NCBI GenBank assembly: GCA_945878715.1
Contig: CAMCTX010000005.1
Location: 1-50,013, forward strand
Direction: 5' to 3'
Length of the DNA: 50,013 nt
DNA from: Legionella genomosp. 1
GTDB taxonomy: Bacteria; Pseudomonadota; Gammaproteobacteria; UBA6186; Azoamicaceae
Made by a program: the position numbers and the translations under genes. The notes below the pieces were generated by a model. The model had not been told where the DNA came from, searched no databases, and was given only the letters and a program-made list of their open reading frames with translations. This document shows positions 8,521 to 18,177 of the stretch, piece by piece (within the stretch, counting starts at the first letter, position 1; the number at the start of each line of letters is the position of its first letter).

Positions 8521-9696
8521 ATGAACCATGTGATGAATGTCTATAAACGACTACCCGTGCGTTTTGAACGTGGCGAAGGTGTATGGCTATGGGACGATAA
8601 GGGCAAAAAATATCTCGATGCTGTAGGTGGTATGGCGGTGAATATTTTGGGTCATTCTCATCCTCGCGTGATTCAAGCCATTCAAGAACAAGCCTCTAAG
8701 CTTATTCATTGTTCTAATCTCTATGAAAGCACCAAGCAATCAGAACTCGCAACAGCGCTATGCAAACTGAGTGCTTTGGACAAAGCATTTTTTTGTAATT
8801 CAGGTGCAGAAGCCGTTGAAGTGGCTTTAAAGCTTGCGCGTCTTTATGGACACCAAAAAGGCTTGGAATGCCCAAAAATTTTGGTCACCGAACATGCCTA
8901 CCATGGTCGTACCTTGGCTTGTATTTCTGCGGGTGGTAATTTTAAAAACCAGAAAAACTTTGATCCTTTACTGCCTGGCTTTGTGCGTGTGCCTTTTAAT
9001 GATATCCCCGCCATTCAAGCTGCGGCTAAAGCACATCCTGATATTGCGGCCATTCTGATTGAGCCTATTCAAGGTGAAAGAGGCATTATTGTGCCTCATG
9101 ATGATTATCTACGAAATATCCGTAAAATTTGCGATGCCCATGGATGGCTGATGATGCTGGATGAAGTACAAACAGGCCTAGGACGCACCGGCACTTTTTT
9201 TCGTTACCAAGCAGAAGGTATTAAACCCGATGTTTTAAGCCTTGCCAAAGGCCTTGCCAATGGGGTACCGATTGGCGCTTGTTTGGCACAACTGCCCTAT
9301 GCCGATTTATTTGAGCATGGTGCGCATGGCGCAACCTTTGGGGGTAATCACTTATCTTGCAACACAGCTTTAGCCACTTTAGAAGTTATTGAAGAAGAGC
9401 AGCTTGTACAGCATGCACAGAAACAAGGTGCATTATTAATCCAAAGTTTGCGTGCTGCTTTTAAAGATAATCCCCATATCATCGACATTCGCGGCAAAGG
9501 CTTAATGATTGGCATTGAGTTTAATCAGCCTTGTGCGGATATGATGTTCGAGGCTTTAGAACAGGGTATTTTATTTACCGTATCGCATCAGACAACGATT
9601 CGACTACTACCTTCGCTTAGGATTACAGATGCAGAAGTTGCGGAGTTGGTAAAGCGCTTAAGTACAGTAGTCCATGCGTATTCATTCAGTTCCTAA
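8521..9696 (+). CDS. argD: acetylornithine aminotransferase family (class III PLP aminotransferase)
   Basis: PLP-dependent transaminase of 391 residues. In the arginine pathway ArgD exchanges the amino group between glutamate and N-acetylglutamate semialdehyde. Diagnostic segments are AVGGMAVNILGHSHP (N-terminal), FCNSGAEAVE (phosphate site, ~91-100), AYHGRT, LDEVQTGLGRTG (~213-224) and the PLP lysine Lys243 in LSLAKGLANG. The ATG at 8521 follows sodB by 2 nt with AAAGG upstream. No other arginine gene is nearby, so a related activity (succinylornithine or succinyldiaminopimelate transaminase) cannot be excluded by sequence alone. Confidence 0.87.
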   Translation: MNHVMNVYKRLPVRFERGEGVWLWDDKGKKYLDAVGGMAVNILGHSHPRVIQAIQEQASKLIHCSNLYESTKQSELATALCKLSALDKAFFCNSGAEAVEVALKLARLYGHQKGLECPKILVTEHAYHGRTLACISAGGNFKNQKNFDPLLPGFVRVPFNDIPAIQAAAKAHPDIAAILIEPIQGERGIIVPHDDYLRNIRKICDAHGWLMMLDEVQTGLGRTGTFFRYQAEGIKPDVLSLAKGLANGVPIGACLAQLPYADLFEHGAHGATFGGNHLSCNTALATLEVIEEEQLVQHAQKQGALLIQSLRAAFKDNPHIIDIRGKGLMIGIEFNQPCADMMFEALEQGILFTVSHQTTIRLLPSLRITDAEVAELVKRLSTVVHAYSFSS

Positions 9697-9749
9697 AAAC
9701 TCGACAATCCACGCACTTCAATGCCCTATTTGAAAGGTCTTTTTAAGGG

Positions 9750-12464
9750 TTACACCAACCGTCCATGACATTGCTTATACTTGCGCTTAGAGCCGCAAGG
9801 GCATTCGTCGTTACGCCCAATTTTTACCCCATCACGGGTATAAGGGGATGATTGAACACCCGCATCCGTAGCAACCTCTGCATTAGCTGCTTGCGCTTGG
9901 GCAGTCGCAGTGGTAGCAGCGGGTAATTCTGCATGGGTATATTGCAAGTTCTTAGGCTCATGCTCACGCCATTGCTGATCAATGGTTTCTACATCGGATT
10001 GGCTTTTTATTTGGACACGCATCAACGTACCAATACTTTCTCGCTTAATGGTTTCTAGCATATCGGTAAACAGTAAAAAGGCTTCGCGCTTATATTCTTG
10101 TTTGGGATCTTTTTGGGCATAACCCCGCAAATGAATACTCTGCCGCATAGACTCCATCTCGGCCAAATGTCCACGCCAGGCTAGATCGGTGGCACTTAAA
10201 AGCACCGTCTTTTCTAAATGCCGCATGGCCCCTACACCCATTTCCGATTCTTTACTCTGAAGTGGCTGTCTAAAAGCATTGAGTATACGTCTATGCAAAG
10301 CATCACTATCCAGGGAAGTATCTTGTTCGAGCCATTCGGCAATCGCTAAACTCAAACCATAATCACGGTCCAAAGTACGCATCAGCCCTTCTACATCCCA
10401 CTGCTCTTCAAAAGAGCCGAGCGGTATATATTCGGTAATAACCGCCTCAACTACACTCTCAAGCACAGCTTGTACCATGGCGCTGATATCCGCAGCCTCT
10501 AAGAGCTCATTGCGTTGTTGGTACATAATGCGACGCTGATCGTTGGCAACATCATCAAACTCTAACAGTTGTTTTCGAATATCAAAATTGTGTCCTTCAA
10601 CTTTGCGTTGTGCGTTTTCTACCGCCCGTGTAACCCAAGGATGTGTAAGGACCTCACCATCTTTAAGGCCTAATTTGCGCAATAAGCCAGAAATATTATC
10701 GGACACAAAAATGCGAATGAGATTATCTTGCAAGGATAAATAAAAACGTGTGGAGCCCGGATCGCCTTGACGTCCTGAACGACCCCGCAATTGGTTATCG
10801 ATACGACGCGATTCATGACGCTCGGTACCAATAATATGTAAACCACCCGCATCTACCACCGCCTGATGACGCTGTTTCCAGGCTTCTTTTTCGGCTAGAT
10901 CGGCCTCTAAAGCTAATTTTCCGCCCAAGACAATATCCGTACCCCGACCTGCCATATTGGTGGCAATCGTGACAGCCGATGGCCTACCTGCATCGGCAAT
11001 AATCTCTGCTTCGCGCTCATGTTGCTTGGCATTTAAGACTGCATGGGCAATACCTTTGCTTGTTAACAGCTTGGATAAAAATTCTGATATCTCAATAGAA
11101 ATCGTACCGACCAAAACAGGCTGTTTGCGTGCAACACATTCCAAGATATCTTGAATAAGGGCCTCAAATTTTTCAGGCTGGGTTGCGTAAATAAGATCGC
11201 CAAAATCTTGGCGCTGGCTAGGTTTATTACTGGGGATTACCAACACTTCTAAGCCATAGATTTGTTGAAATTCATAAGCTTCTGTATCGGCGGTACCCGT
11301 CATGCCCGATAATTTCTCGTACAATCTAAAATAATTCTGGAAGGTAATAGAGGCTAAGGTTTGATTTTCATTTTCAATTTGTACACCTTCTTTGGCTTCG
11401 ACGGCCTGATGGATCCCCTCCGACCAACGACGCCCTGGCATAATACGCCCCGTATGTTCATCGACAATAATCACCTGATCATCACGTACAATATAGTCGA
11501 CATCTTTCTTAAACAAAGCGTGTGCCTTAAGGCCTGCATAAATATGATGCATAATCGAAATATGCTGCACATCATATAAACTCTCGCCTGCTTTTAATAA
11601 GCCTTCTTTCACTAAAAGTGCTTCGATTTTCTCGTGCCCTTCTTCGGTTAAAAAGGCCTGACGGCTTTTTTCATCCACACTGTAATCGCCCGGGCCGTCT
11701 TTTTCAATTTGGCGTTTTAAACGGGGAATAATATGATTAATATGTTCATACAGCTGGGAACTATCCTGATCCATCCCAGAGATAATCAAGGGTGTACGTG
11801 CTTCATCAATTAAAATAGAATCGACTTCATCTACCACCGCAAAATGCAAAGCCCGTTGCACACGCTCTTCGGGTGAGAAAACCATGTTGTCGCGTAAGTA
11901 ATCAAAACCAAATTCATTATTGGTACCATAACTAATATCGGCACCATAGGCTGCTTGTCGCTCGGCCACACTTAAACCATGTACGACCACACCCAGGCTA
12001 AGCCCTAAGAAATCATAAATGGGTTGGTTCCAGAGTGCATCTCTTTTAGCCAAGTAATCATTCACCGTGATTAAATGCACGCCTTTGCCTGTGAGGGCAT
12101 TCAAATACAGGGGTAAGGTTGCCACCAAGGTTTTACCTTCTCCGGTACGCATCTCGGCAATCTTTCCATCGTGGAGTGCCATCCCGCCCAATAGCTGCAC
12201 ATCAAAATGGCGCATGCCCAGCGTTCTTTTGGAAGCTTCTCTCACCACCGCAAAGGCTTCGGGTAGTAGACTCTCTAGCGAGGCACCTGCCGACAATCGT
12301 GCTTTGAATTCAGCTGTTTTAGCCCCTAAAGCCGTATCAGACAAAGCCATCAACCCCGGTTCTAGGGCATTGATTTGCACTAAGGTCTTACGGTAGCGCT
12401 TGAGCAAGCGATCGTTGCGACTACCGATGGCCTTTTTTAAAAAACGTGTAATAATCATAGCCAT
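9750..12464 (-). CDS. secA: preprotein translocase ATPase SecA
   Basis: Motor that pushes unfolded preproteins through SecYEG. The 904 residues match the family. Visible elements are the [14 protein letters not shown]-terminal helix, Walker A MRTGEGKT, Walker [18 protein letters not shown], the [10 protein letters not shown] preprotein-crosslinking boundary, the [10 protein letters not shown] and [12 protein letters not shown] helicase motifs, and a C-terminal zinc tail [14 protein letters not shown] for SecB/membrane contact. The start is either the ATG at 12464 or an in-frame ATG at 12458; no strong ribosome site separates them. It diverges from dciA with only 29 bp between start codons. 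It ends 53 bp from the convergent argD stop. Confidence 0.97.
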   Translation of the reverse strand: MAMIITRFLKKAIGSRNDRLLKRYRKTLVQINALEPGLMALSDTALGAKTAEFKARLSAGASLESLLPEAFAVVREASKRTLGMRHFDVQLLGGMALHDGKIAEMRTGEGKTLVATLPLYLNALTGKGVHLITVNDYLAKRDALWNQPIYDFLGLSLGVVVHGLSVAERQAAYGADISYGTNNEFGFDYLRDNMVFSPEERVQRALHFAVVDEVDSILIDEARTPLIISGMDQDSSQLYEHINHIIPRLKRQIEKDGPGDYSVDEKSRQAFLTEEGHEKIEALLVKEGLLKAGESLYDVQHISIMHHIYAGLKAHALFKKDVDYIVRDDQVIIVDEHTGRIMPGRRWSEGIHQAVEAKEGVQIENENQTLASITFQNYFRLYEKLSGMTGTADTEAYEFQQIYGLEVLVIPSNKPSQRQDFGDLIYATQPEKFEALIQDILECVARKQPVLVGTISIEISEFLSKLLTSKGIAHAVLNAKQHEREAEIIADAGRPSAVTIATNMAGRGTDIVLGGKLALEADLAEKEAWKQRHQAVVDAGGLHIIGTERHESRRIDNQLRGRSGRQGDPGSTRFYLSLQDNLIRIFVSDNISGLLRKLGLKDGEVLTHPWVTRAVENAQRKVEGHNFDIRKQLLEFDDVANDQRRIMYQQRNELLEAADISAMVQAVLESVVEAVITEYIPLGSFEEQWDVEGLMRTLDRDYGLSLAIAEWLEQDTSLDSDALHRRILNAFRQPLQSKESEMGVGAMRHLEKTVLLSATDLAWRGHLAEMESMRQSIHLRGYAQKDPKQEYKREAFLLFTDMLETIKRESIGTLMRVQIKSQSDVETIDQQWREHEPKNLQYTHAELPAATTATAQAQAANAEVATDAGVQSSPYTRDGVKIGRNDECPCGSKRKYKQCHGRLV

Positions 12465-12493
12465 TCTCGCTTATTTATCTTAATATCATAGGC

Positions 12494-12964
12494 ATGAAGC
12501 AACAACCGCCCCACGCCCGCACACTAAATGAGGTCCTCAATCGATCGCCCCATTTTTCAGCTATAGCGCCTCAGATCGAAAAACTTCGGACACTCCATCA
12601 GCACCTTGCCGAAGCGCTCGATCCCAAAGTGTTTCGAAAATGCCAGGTTGCCGACTTTAAAGAGGGCATTCTAACACTCGTCGTCTCATCACCTGCACTA
12701 GGTCATACCTTTCGCTTCTTAGGGGCTGAGCTTGTGGAAAAACTCCGAAAAACAGCCCCTTGGCAATCACTCAAAACCATTAAAACCTTGGTGCGTACAC
12801 CGGAATCCTCGGCCTTGCTTCAGGATCCTTCAAAAAACCCTAAACCAAGCCTAGGACTCTGCACACAAAGCGCCCAACTGCTACAAAATATCGCCTCCAC
12901 TATCCAGTCTGTTCCCCTACAAAATGCCCTGCTTAAACTGAGTAAGCACACATCAAAAGACTGA
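12494..12964 (+). CDS. dciA: DciA-type helicase loader (DUF721)
   Basis: Small DUF721 protein of 156 residues. DciA proteins help load the replicative helicase DnaB in bacteria lacking DnaC. The N-terminal KH-like DUF721 region is recognisable: LRTLHQHLAEALDPKVFRKC, then FKEGILTLVVSSPALGHTF, then a basic helix with LVEKLRK. The remaining ~60 residues look disordered and basic, also typical. Position between secA and lpxC is the conserved gammaproteobacterial location for this gene. It is divergent from secA and its 3' end lies 8 nt from that of lpxC. Confidence 0.85.
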   Translation: MKQQPPHARTLNEVLNRSPHFSAIAPQIEKLRTLHQHLAEALDPKVFRKCQVADFKEGILTLVVSSPALGHTFRFLGAELVEKLRKTAPWQSLKTIKTLVRTPESSALLQDPSKNPKPSLGLCTQSAQLLQNIASTIQSVPLQNALLKLSKHTSKD

Positions 12965-12972
12965 AGGTGGAT

Positions 12973-13884
12973 TTAGCTCGCAATCGCTGGATACAAATAG
13001 GTGATAGGCGAAGTACTTTGATCTTCAAAGGTTACAATTTCATAGGCAGACTTTTTAGCAAGCAAAGTCTTTAGTAAACGATTATTCAGCGTATGACCCG
13101 ATTTAAAACCACGAAAAGCACCAATTAAACCTGTGCCCAATAAATACATATCGCCTACGGCATCTAAAATTTTATGCTTCACCAATTCGTCTTCATAACG
13201 CAAACCATCTTCATTAATCACACGATAATCATCTAAAACGACCGCATTATTCAGATTGCCACCCAAGGCTAAATTATTCGCTTTCAGCCATTCATATTCG
13301 GATAGAAAACCAAAGGTTCTAGCCCGACTCACTTCCTTTACATAGGAAGTTGTTGAAAAATCGAGGCTTGCTTCCTGAACACTGTTCTTTAAAACGGGAT
13401 GATCATAGTCGAGGGTAAAGGTAATCTTCAGCCCATTAAATGGCTCTAAACTCACCCATTTGTCCCCATCTGAAACCGTGACTTTACGTTTAATCCGTAA
13501 AAAACGCTTAGGTGCCTCTTGTTCTAAGATACCAGCTGATTGCAGCAAGAATACAAAGGGCCCTGCACTGCCATCCATGATAGGCACTTCTGAAGCGCTT
13601 AATTCAACCACCACATTATCGATACCCAATCCGGCCATGGCAGACAATAAATGTTCCACGGTTGAAATGCGCACACCATCCTTTACAAGGGTGGTCGACA
13701 AGGTCGTATCCCCAACATACTCAGTCGTTGCAGGAATCTCAAGCACAGGGTTTAAATCGACCCGGCGAAAAACAATGCCGGCATTAATAGGTGCTGGTTT
13801 TAGTGTTAGAAACACACGCTCACCCGTGTGCAAACCAACCCCCATGGCCCGTATAACGTTCTTCAGCGTTCGCTGTTTAATCAC
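12973..13884 (-). CDS. lpxC: UDP-3-O-acyl-N-acetylglucosamine deacetylase
   Basis: Zinc amidase catalysing the committed step of lipid A synthesis. From the GTG at 13884 it has 303 residues (E. coli 305) and begins IKQRTLK like the family. Zinc-ligand and catalytic segments are visible: [12 protein letters not shown] (His), [11 protein letters not shown], and [14 protein letters not shown] with the conserved His/Asp pair. A later FKSGHTLNN holds the catalytic His. The GTG at 13884 is preferred over a GTG at 13893: it aligns with the family start and has AGGG 8 bases upstream inside ftsZ, whereas for the earlier codon the same sequence is too close. It overlaps the end of ftsZ by 8 nt. Confidence 0.95.
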   Translation of the reverse strand: MIKQRTLKNVIRAMGVGLHTGERVFLTLKPAPINAGIVFRRVDLNPVLEIPATTEYVGDTTLSTTLVKDGVRISTVEHLLSAMAGLGIDNVVVELSASEVPIMDGSAGPFVFLLQSAGILEQEAPKRFLRIKRKVTVSDGDKWVSLEPFNGLKITFTLDYDHPVLKNSVQEASLDFSTTSYVKEVSRARTFGFLSEYEWLKANNLALGGNLNNAVVLDDYRVINEDGLRYEDELVKHKILDAVGDMYLLGTGLIGAFRGFKSGHTLNNRLLKTLLAKKSAYEIVTFEDQSTSPITYLYPAIAS

Positions 13885-15052
13885 ACTCGGCACCCTCGAT
13901 CGGGGCCCGACGTCTTAAGAAAGCCGGTATATCAAGGAAAGGATAATCCACACCCGGTTCAACAGCATCTACTGTACGCTTGCTGCCAAGGCCTCCCTGT
14001 CGACGTGAAAAAGCTCTTTGAGGCTCATGATTCTGCACAGGTGCAACACTTGCAGCACCCGAACGTGCGCCACCCAAGATCCCCGATGTTCCGGCTTTAC
14101 CCAAACCTGTGGCGACTAAGGTAACCCTTAAGGCACCATCTGTCATGGTGGGATCAATAACCGTTCCTACAATAACTGTGGCATCTTCCGAGGTAAAGCT
14201 CTTAATGGCATCACCCACTTCCTCAAATTCTGCAATCGACAAATCCTGACCTGCGGTAATGTTTACCAAAACACCGCGCGCACCGGATAAGCTCACATCA
14301 TCCAACAGCGGACTGGCAATGGCAGCTTCTGCAGCCAGACGTGCACGATTTTCACCGGTTGCAACGCCCGTACCCATCATCGCAGCACCCATTTCAGACA
14401 TCACGGTTCGCACGTCTGCAAAATCGACGTTAATTAAACCAGGACGGGTAATCAATTCAGAAATACCCTGTACGGCATCTAAAAGAACATTGTTTGCTAC
14501 GCTAAATGCTTCTAAAAGCGTGACACCCTTGCCCAAAACACTGAGTAATTTTCGATTGGGAATGGTAATCAAGGAATCCACAACCTGGCTTAATTGTTGT
14601 ATGCCCTTTTCTGCATAATCCATACGCTTCTTCCCTTCGAAAGGAAAAGGCATTGTAACGACAGCCACGGTTAGTGCGCCCAATTCTTTGGCAATTTCTG
14701 CAACAACAGGCGCTCCGCCCGTGCCCGTACCACCACCCATACCGGCGGTCACAAAAACCAGATCGGCACCTTCCAATACTTCACGGATCCGTTCACGATC
14801 TTCCAAAGCACTTTGGCGACCCACTTCAGGATTCGCGCCCGCACCTAAGCCTTTGGTAATCGTAACCCCGAGCTGTAAAATAATACCAGCCAGATCATCT
14901 TCGAGTGCTTGCCTATCGGTATTGGCGCGGATAAATTCCACACCTTGGATATTAGCACTGAGCATATGACGGATGGCATTACCGCCACCACCACCTACGC
15001 CAATGACTTTAATCACTGCATTTTCTGGTAAATTATCCATTAATTCAAACAT
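13877..15052 (-). CDS. ftsZ: cell division GTPase FtsZ
   Basis: Tubulin homologue that forms the division ring. It has 391 residues. The nucleotide site is intact: [10 protein letters not shown] near residue 20 and the tubulin signature [10 protein letters not shown] near residue 110, followed by the [12 protein letters not shown]7-loop region. A variable linker precedes the conserved C-terminal peptide [11 protein letters not shown] that binds FtsA and ZipA. Seven or eight residues follow the peptide, encoded where the lpxC start region overlaps. It starts 25 bp after ftsA in the ftsQ-ftsA-ftsZ-lpxC run. Confidence 0.98.
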   Translation of the reverse strand: MFELMDNLPENAVIKVIGVGGGGGNAIRHMLSANIQGVEFIRANTDRQALEDDLAGIILQLGVTITKGLGAGANPEVGRQSALEDRERIREVLEGADLVFVTAGMGGGTGTGGAPVVAEIAKELGALTVAVVTMPFPFEGKKRMDYAEKGIQQLSQVVDSLITIPNRKLLSVLGKGVTLLEAFSVANNVLLDAVQGISELITRPGLINVDFADVRTVMSEMGAAMMGTGVATGENRARLAAEAAIASPLLDDVSLSGARGVLVNITAGQDLSIAEFEEVGDAIKSFTSEDATVIVGTVIDPTMTDGALRVTLVATGLGKAGTSGILGGARSGAASVAPVQNHEPQRAFSRRQGGLGSKRTVDAVEPGVDYPFLDIPAFLRRRAPIEGAECD

Positions 15053-15077
15053 TGGAGGCGCTCCTCTACACTAAATA

Positions 15078-16310
15078 CTAAAAATGTCCCCTAAACCAAT
15101 TGCGCATGCGACCCCAAAGGCCGCGCATCACAGGATCTTCGCGTGATTCGGTACGATTCGCTTCTGATCGCATTCCATAACCATAACGCAACAATCCAAT
15201 CGCCGTGGCATACACGGGATTGCGCACCACATCTGTCAATCCACTTACATCGCGTGGAACCCCTAAGCGCACTGGCAACCGAAAAACTTCCTCCGCCAAT
15301 GCCACTACACCAGGCATTCGTGCACTACCGCCTGTTAAGACAATACCCGAACCCAGACTATCTTCTAATCCATGACGATTGATTTCTGCTTGTACGAGTG
15401 CAAACAGCTCCTCAAATCGAGGCTCTACAAAACTGGCTAACGTTAACTGCGAAAAAGAACGCGGGATCCTATCACCCAGTGAAGGAACCTCGAACATTTG
15501 TTCTGCATCGGCCAGCTCTTCTAAAGCACAGCCATATTGCATCTTAATACGTTCTGCATGCTGCGTAGGTGTTTTTAAGGCTACAGCGATATCGTTGGTT
15601 ACTTGATCGCCTGCGACGGGAATGACGGCCGTATGCCGAATCGCACCCTTCACAAAAATAGCGATATCGGTGGTACCCCCACCAATATCCACCAAGCAAA
15701 CCCCTAAGTTTTTTTCATCGTCGGTTAAAACCGCTTCACTGGAAGCCAATTGTTCTAAGACCAGTTCCTCGACAGCGACATCTGAACGCCCAATACATTT
15801 AATAATCTGCTGCGCGGCACTTAAAGCACCGGTGACCATATGCACCTTCGCTTCCAGACGCACACCCGACATACCTAGGGGTGTTCGAATACCCCCTTCG
15901 TGATCGATAATAAATTCTTGGGGTAGCACATGTAAAATTTTCTGATCGGCCGCAATGGCCACAGCACGGGCTGCATCCACAACACGATCAACATCACCCA
16001 CACTGATTTCTTGGTCCCGAATGGCGACAATACCATTGGAATTAAAACTGCGAATATGATTACCGGCAATGCCCGTGAAAACTGAGTGGATGCGGCAACC
16101 TGCCATCGCTTGCGCATCTTCGAGTGCCTGCTGCACGGATTGTGCGGTGGAATCCATATTCACCAACACACCTTTGCGAAGACCTTTGGAAGGACGTATA
16201 CCGACGCCAATGACATCGAGCTTTCCCATTTCATCCACAGTTGCAACCAGCGCAGCGACTTTCGCTGTGCCAATATCAAGGGCGGCAATGGTTCGTTTAT
16301 TTTTTTCCAT
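15078..16310 (-). CDS. ftsA: cell division protein FtsA
   Basis: Actin-like ATPase that tethers FtsZ to the membrane. It has 410 residues from the ATG at 16310. Actin-family motifs are visible: IAALDIGTAKVAALVA (phosphate 1), the SHS2-type 1C domain region, CLVDIGGGTTDIAIF (phosphate 2) and GIVLTGGSARMPG (adenosine site). The C-terminal membrane-targeting amphipathic helix is present as LWGRMRNWFRGHF. The ATG overlaps the TGA of ftsQ by one base (TGATG), so translation is coupled; a GTG one codon earlier is also possible. Confidence 0.97.
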   Translation of the reverse strand: MEKNKRTIAALDIGTAKVAALVATVDEMGKLDVIGVGIRPSKGLRKGVLVNMDSTAQSVQQALEDAQAMAGCRIHSVFTGIAGNHIRSFNSNGIVAIRDQEISVGDVDRVVDAARAVAIAADQKILHVLPQEFIIDHEGGIRTPLGMSGVRLEAKVHMVTGALSAAQQIIKCIGRSDVAVEELVLEQLASSEAVLTDDEKNLGVCLVDIGGGTTDIAIFVKGAIRHTAVIPVAGDQVTNDIAVALKTPTQHAERIKMQYGCALEELADAEQMFEVPSLGDRIPRSFSQLTLASFVEPRFEELFALVQAEINRHGLEDSLGSGIVLTGGSARMPGVVALAEEVFRLPVRLGVPRDVSGLTDVVRNPVYATAIGLLRYGYGMRSEANRTESREDPVMRGLWGRMRNWFRGHF

Positions 16311-17023
16311 CACGATTTTTCAGAACCCCCTGTTTTCCAAGCCACAGCCAAACCATTACTGTAACGCAAGTCAACCCTTGCAATCTGCGCATGCTTTGCG
16401 CCCAAACTATGTTGATAAGCTAAAACGAAACGATTCATGCTTTCATCAAAGCCACTCTTGCCCAGTATAATAGCCATCTGGTTATTAAGCACAACTTGCC
16501 AAACATTGGGTGTCACAAACTCGAGTGTCTGTATGCTCAAACCCAGCGGTGCTAAATAACTTAAAAGCCTTAGATATTTTTCTAACATCTCTTTCGCCTG
16601 ATCCTTAGGCCCCACAAAAGTGGGTAGTGTAGCAGCTATCGTCTGCGCTGCGGGATAAAAAATAAGGCCCTCTGTACTGAGGACCCCCTTATCGCCCCAA
16701 CGAGCCTGTGCAACCTGCTCTTCGACCACCAAACGCACCTTATCAGGCCATACACGACGCACATCGACATGCTTCACCCAAGGCAGACGCTCCAAGGCAT
16801 CGCGCATCGCACGCACCTCTAAAGCAAAAAAGCCCTGCGCCAGAAAAGGCTTAGCCGTCGCTTGAATCTCAGATTCTGCACAATGTTCAGGCACACGCCC
16901 AACTTCAAGCACCTTTAGGGGAAAACGTGCTGGGTCGCGTGTCCGTAGTACAAAAGTACTCATAGCGACCAGCAAAGCAGCTAGCGAGACATAAAACGAC
17001 AACCGTCGTATCCAAACAGACAT
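16310..17023 (-). CDS. ftsQ: cell division protein FtsQ
   Basis: Bitopic inner-membrane divisome protein. Residues ~8-27 form the single membrane segment. The POTRA domain follows (LKVLEVGRVPEHC through LPWVKHVDVRRVWPDKVRLVVEEQ) and then the FtsQ beta domain (ARWGDKGVLSTEGLIF, LPTFVGP). At 237 residues it is slightly short for the family (~250-280). It is the first gene of ftsQAZ-lpxC here. Normally ddlB or murB lies directly upstream, but here vapBC does, 92 bp away, so a local promoter is needed; a TACAAT -10 candidate sits at 17077-17082. Confidence 0.93.
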   Translation of the reverse strand: MSVWIRRLSFYVSLAALLVAMSTFVLRTRDPARFPLKVLEVGRVPEHCAESEIQATAKPFLAQGFFALEVRAMRDALERLPWVKHVDVRRVWPDKVRLVVEEQVAQARWGDKGVLSTEGLIFYPAAQTIAATLPTFVGPKDQAKEMLEKYLRLLSYLAPLGLSIQTLEFVTPNVWQVVLNNQMAIILGKSGFDESMNRFVLAYQHSLGAKHAQIARVDLRYSNGLAVAWKTGGSEKS

Positions 17024-17076
17024 TAGTTAATTAACTTTCCAGATAATTGATGCGTATGTTCCAAATCCAGAGTGGG

Positions 17077-17082
17077 ATTGTA
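17077..17082 (-). promoter_or_regulatory. candidate -10 element for ftsQAZ-lpxC
   Basis: Minus-strand TACAAT lies about 54 bp upstream of the ftsQ ATG. No good -35 hexamer lies at 16-18 bp, so the call is weak. It is noted because the block inserted between murB and ftsQ would cut the division genes from upstream promoters. Confidence 0.25.
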
Positions 17083-17115
17083 CCCGATTTATCCGTATTT
17101 AGCACGAGTGTAGGA

Positions 17116-17529
17116 TCACGTTCCAACCCAGTTCTCAACCTTCAGCCCTGGGACTCTTGAGAATTCCTTCGTATTGTTAGTCACTAAGGGTATATTTAAG
17201 CTTTTTGCCTGTGCTGCAATCATTAAATCCAAAGGGCCTATCAGCTTACCCTTTGCTTCCAGGGTTGCACGTATCTCGCCGTAACATAGGGCTGCCATCT
17301 CATCAAAATCACAGACTTCTAGCGGCAAAAGAAAGCCCTGTAAAGCAAGTGTGTTTTTTTCTAAGTGCTTACTTTTTGCAGCACCATAATATAATTCTGC
17401 AACTGTTACAGAAGAAATGCCTATTTCCCCAGGCGATAATGCTTTAAAGCGTTTTAAAACAGTGGGCGGTTCTTTTTTGATGATATAAATGCAGATGTCT
17501 GTATCTAAAAGATAAGCCAAACCTTTCAA
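17116..17529 (-). CDS. vapC: VapC-type PIN-domain toxin ribonuclease
   Basis: Type II toxin of 137 residues, expected to cleave tRNA or rRNA when free of VapB. The PIN acidic residues are visible: Asp9 in LLDTDICIYIIKK, Glu45 in VAELYYGA and Asp101 in IGPLDLMIAAQA, followed by VTNNTKEF. The start codon is TTG at 17529, overlapping the vapB stop (TTGA). A strong GGGAGG ribosome site about 7 bases upstream supports it. The rare start may keep toxin output below antitoxin. A 42-bp near-copy of this vapB/vapC junction recurs at 18470-18511. Confidence 0.93.
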   Translation of the reverse strand: MKGLAYLLDTDICIYIIKKEPPTVLKRFKALSPGEIGISSVTVAELYYGAAKSKHLEKNTLALQGFLLPLEVCDFDEMAALCYGEIRATLEAKGKLIGPLDLMIAAQAKSLNIPLVTNNTKEFSRVPGLKVENWVGT

Positions 17530-17550
17530 AAGAGATCCTCCCGTGTTTGG
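17509..17550. repeat. 42-bp direct repeat, copy A (vapB end / vapC start)
   Basis: Copy A spans the last codons of vapB, the vapC ribosome site and the first vapC codons. Copy B at 18470-18511 matches it at 40 of 42 positions in the same orientation, 961 bp away. The region between the copies holds most of vapB and the whole RelE-type pair. Confidence 0.85.
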
Positions 17551-17759
17551 TGTGAGGGTTGTGCACGATCGATCATAAAGTCTTTAGAAAATTGATTCAA
17601 ACTATGCAATAAAGGACCCCAGGGATCTTGATCCAGCGGCGTTAAAAGAACGGAGTCGCCTTGTTTTTTGATAAAGACCTCTGAGGTTTTAAATCGAAAT
17701 TCCTTAGGAAGCCTTACAGCCTGGCTTTGCCCATTTTGGAAGAGTTTGGCTTTTTTCAT
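17526..17759 (-). CDS. vapB: VapB-type antitoxin
   Basis: Short antitoxin of 77 residues with an AbrB/MazE-like N-terminal DNA-binding swapped-hairpin motif: KAKLFQNGQSQAVRLPKEF, the classic VapB opening. The C-terminal half (LDQDPWGPLLHSLNQF and the charged tail) would wrap the VapC active site. The ATG at 17759 is chosen over an in-frame GTG at 17768 because AGGTGG lies upstream and the family starts at MKKAKLF. It is the first gene of the vapBC pair, and probably represses the promoter containing the repeated GTATAT sequences just upstream. Confidence 0.92.
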   Translation of the reverse strand: MKKAKLFQNGQSQAVRLPKEFRFKTSEVFIKKQGDSVLLTPLDQDPWGPLLHSLNQFSKDFMIDRAQPSHQTREDLF

Positions 17760-17775
17760 AAAGACCACCTTAAAA

Positions 17776-17799
17776 AGTATATTCTTTTTAGTATATATT
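17776..17799 (-). promoter_or_regulatory. candidate vapBC promoter/operator
   Basis: AGTATAT occurs twice, at 17776 and 17790, 14 bp apart; on the minus strand these read ATATACT, resembling a -10 element and a repeated operator half-site. They end 17 bp upstream of the vapB ATG, where an autoregulated antitoxin would bind. The assignment is by position and repetition only. Confidence 0.4.
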
Positions 17800-17842
17800 G
17801 CCTGGATGGGTTATTCAACCCTTCAAAGGGTCTTTTTCCCAC

Positions 17843-17871
17843 TTGAACACTTTCCCACTTTAAGCTATGCT
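17843..17871 (+). promoter_or_regulatory. predicted sigma-70 promoter for the RelE-type toxin-antitoxin pair
   Basis: TTGAAC (17843-17848), a 17-bp spacer and TATGCT (17866-17871) form a good sigma-70 promoter 37 bp before the antitoxin ATG. It points away from vapBC, so the two toxin-antitoxin pairs are divergently transcribed. Confidence 0.5.
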
Positions 17872-17907
17872 GCAAAAAGATTCGATATCGACCTTGGAGC
17901 ACGCACT

Positions 17908-18177
17908 ATGTTACCCAGAATGGTTAGACCCGATGCCAAAGGAAGGATTGCCTTAGGACACTTAGCCGACGGTATCAGCGGCTTTAACATGAGCACTACG
18001 AGCGATCACAAGATTATTCTAGAGCCTTATGCTGAAATCCCCGCCAGGGAAAAATGGCTTTTTGATAATACAGCAGCGCTAGGAAAATTAAAACAAGGCA
18101 TTAAAGATGCCGCAGCAGGCCGCGTATCTAGCAAAGGAAGTTTTGCACAATTTGCTGCTGATGATGATAACAAATAA
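17908..18177 (+). CDS. AbrB-like antitoxin of a RelE-type pair
   Basis: An 89-residue protein likely to neutralise the toxin that follows. The N-terminal half reads as a SpoVT/AbrB-type swapped hairpin (MVRPDAKGRIALG, then IILEPYAEIPAREKWLF). The C-terminal half, LGKLKQGIKDAAAGRVSSKG followed by SFAQFA, is a helix and tail typical of toxin-binding segments. The ATG at 17908 has GGAG 9 bases upstream; the open frame extends further 5' but without homology. Its stop and the toxin ATG overlap by one base (TAATG), the usual antitoxin-first order. Confidence 0.8.
   Translation: MLPRMVRPDAKGRIALGHLADGISGFNMSTTSDHKIILEPYAEIPAREKWLFDNTAALGKLKQGIKDAAAGRVSSKGSFAQFAADDDNK

Noticed and set aside
13460-13918. 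Long frame on the plus strand within lpxC/ftsZ
   Set aside because: A shadow of strongly supported lpxC and ftsZ; many similar antisense frames in secA, murC and murG were dropped for the same reason.
17818-17837. ACCCT-TCAA-AGGGT followed by CTTTTT, terminator-like
   Set aside because: The 5-bp stem is weak and it lies upstream of the antitoxin promoter with no plus-strand gene ending there.
17668-17907. In-frame 5' extension of the RelE-type antitoxin
   Set aside because: It starts with TTG inside vapB on the other strand, spans a promoter, and shows no family similarity; the ATG at 17908 fits better.
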